Assembly (NCBI GenBank): GCA_018500005.2
Contig: JAHBAP020000193.1
Span: 1-6,001 of the forward strand
DNA: 6,001 nt
Source of the DNA: Mycobacterium sp.
GTDB taxonomy: Bacteria > Actinomycetota > Actinomycetes > Mycobacteriales > Mycobacteriaceae
Direction of reading: 5' to 3'
Shown piece after piece: positions 5,667 to 6,001 of the stretch. Under the pieces are notes generated by a model. The model was not told the origin of the DNA. It worked only from the letters and a program-made list of their open reading frames with translations, and made no database searches. Made by a program: the position numbers and the translations under genes. Numbering within the stretch: position 1 is the first letter of the stretch; the number at the start of each line of letters is the position of its first letter.

Positions 5667-6001
5667 CCACGGCAGAGAAGGTTCAGCCCCGGCTGAAGCA
5701 GCGCTACCGCAGCGAGATTCGCGACGCGCTCAACTCAGAGTTCAACTACGCCAACGTGATGCAGATCCCGGGCGTGGTCAAGGTGATCGTCAACATGGGC
5801 GTCGGCGACGCCGCCCGTGACGCCAAGCTGATCAACGGCGCGGTCAACGACCTCGCGCTGATCACCGGCCAGAAGCCGGAAATCCGCAAGGCGCGCAAGT
5901 CGATCGCACAGTTCAAGCTCCGCGAGGGTATGCCGATCGGCGCCCGGGTCACCCTGCGCGGTGACCGGATGTGGGAGTTCCTGGACCGCCTGGTCTCCAT
6001 C
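5663..6001 (+). CDS. rplE: 50S ribosomal protein L5 (uL5), 3'-partial
   Basis: The first 113 residues of L5, which binds 5S rRNA in the central protuberance of the 50S subunit and touches P-site tRNA. The frame runs open off the right edge; the full mycobacterial protein is about 187 residues. It starts [20 protein letters not shown], matching the remembered M. tuberculosis N-terminus nearly residue for residue. The L5 core is clear: [19 protein letters not shown] (43-61), ITGQKPE (67-73), ARKS (77-80), and the [20 protein letters not shown] block (87-106). The ATG overlaps the rplX TGA by four bases, so translation is coupled. In E. coli the S8 repressor acts near the start of this gene; I cannot recognise such a site here. 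Confidence 0.97.
   Translation, partial: MTTAEKVQPRLKQRYRSEIRDALNSEFNYANVMQIPGVVKVIVNMGVGDAARDAKLINGAVNDLALITGQKPEIRKARKSIAQFKLREGMPIGARVTLRGDRMWEFLDRLVSI

Overview
The window is high-GC, densely coding actinobacterial DNA, and all recognisable genes lie on the + strand. Protein-level resemblance, recalled from memory, is strongest to Mycobacterium. The block arylsulfatase, formylglycine-generating enzyme (FGE), L14, L24, L5 matches the M. tuberculosis neighbourhood atsA (Rv0711), Rv0712, (Rv0713), rplN, rplX, rplE. The proteins are clearly related to the tuberculosis versions but not identical, so a non-tuberculous mycobacterium (Mycolicibacterium-like) is the best guess. No species can be fixed from the sequence alone.

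Layout. (1) 1-1418: 3' part of a polytopic membrane protein of glycosyltransferase-C/GT39 type, cut by the left edge. The first ~100 bases are rich in homopolymers and look like a poor-quality contig end. (2) 1429-3780: a type I arylsulfatase of 783 aa, starting 10 bp after the membrane protein stop. (3) 3781-3873: a 93-bp gap holding a small palindrome and a -10 motif placed so that the next gene would be translated from a leaderless mRNA. (4) 3874-4776: FGE, the enzyme that converts the sulfatase active-site Cys to formylglycine. (5) 4777-4973: a 197-bp intergenic region with a candidate promoter, a long leader containing a perfect 8-bp stem hairpin, and a strong Shine-Dalgarno for rplN. (6) 4974-6001: rplN, rplX and rplE (cut by the right edge), packed with zero spacing and then an ATGA overlap. 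This is the head of the spc-type ribosomal protein operon.

How it works together. The sulfatase carries a complete L-C-x-P-x-R-x3-L-T-G recognition signature, and the neighbouring FGE carries the paired cysteines needed to oxidise it, so the two form an enzyme plus its activator. Neither has a signal peptide, so both should act in the cytoplasm. The module sits directly upstream of essential ribosomal protein genes, which appear to have their own promoter after it. Compared with the remembered M. tuberculosis order, there is no Rv0713-like gene between FGE and rplN, and a GT-C membrane protein rather than rpsQ lies directly upstream of the sulfatase. I see no RNA genes, CRISPR arrays, insertion sequences or phage genes, and no convincing wholly new system. 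The points most worth a second look are the leaderless FGE start, the rplN leader and the altered neighbourhood.
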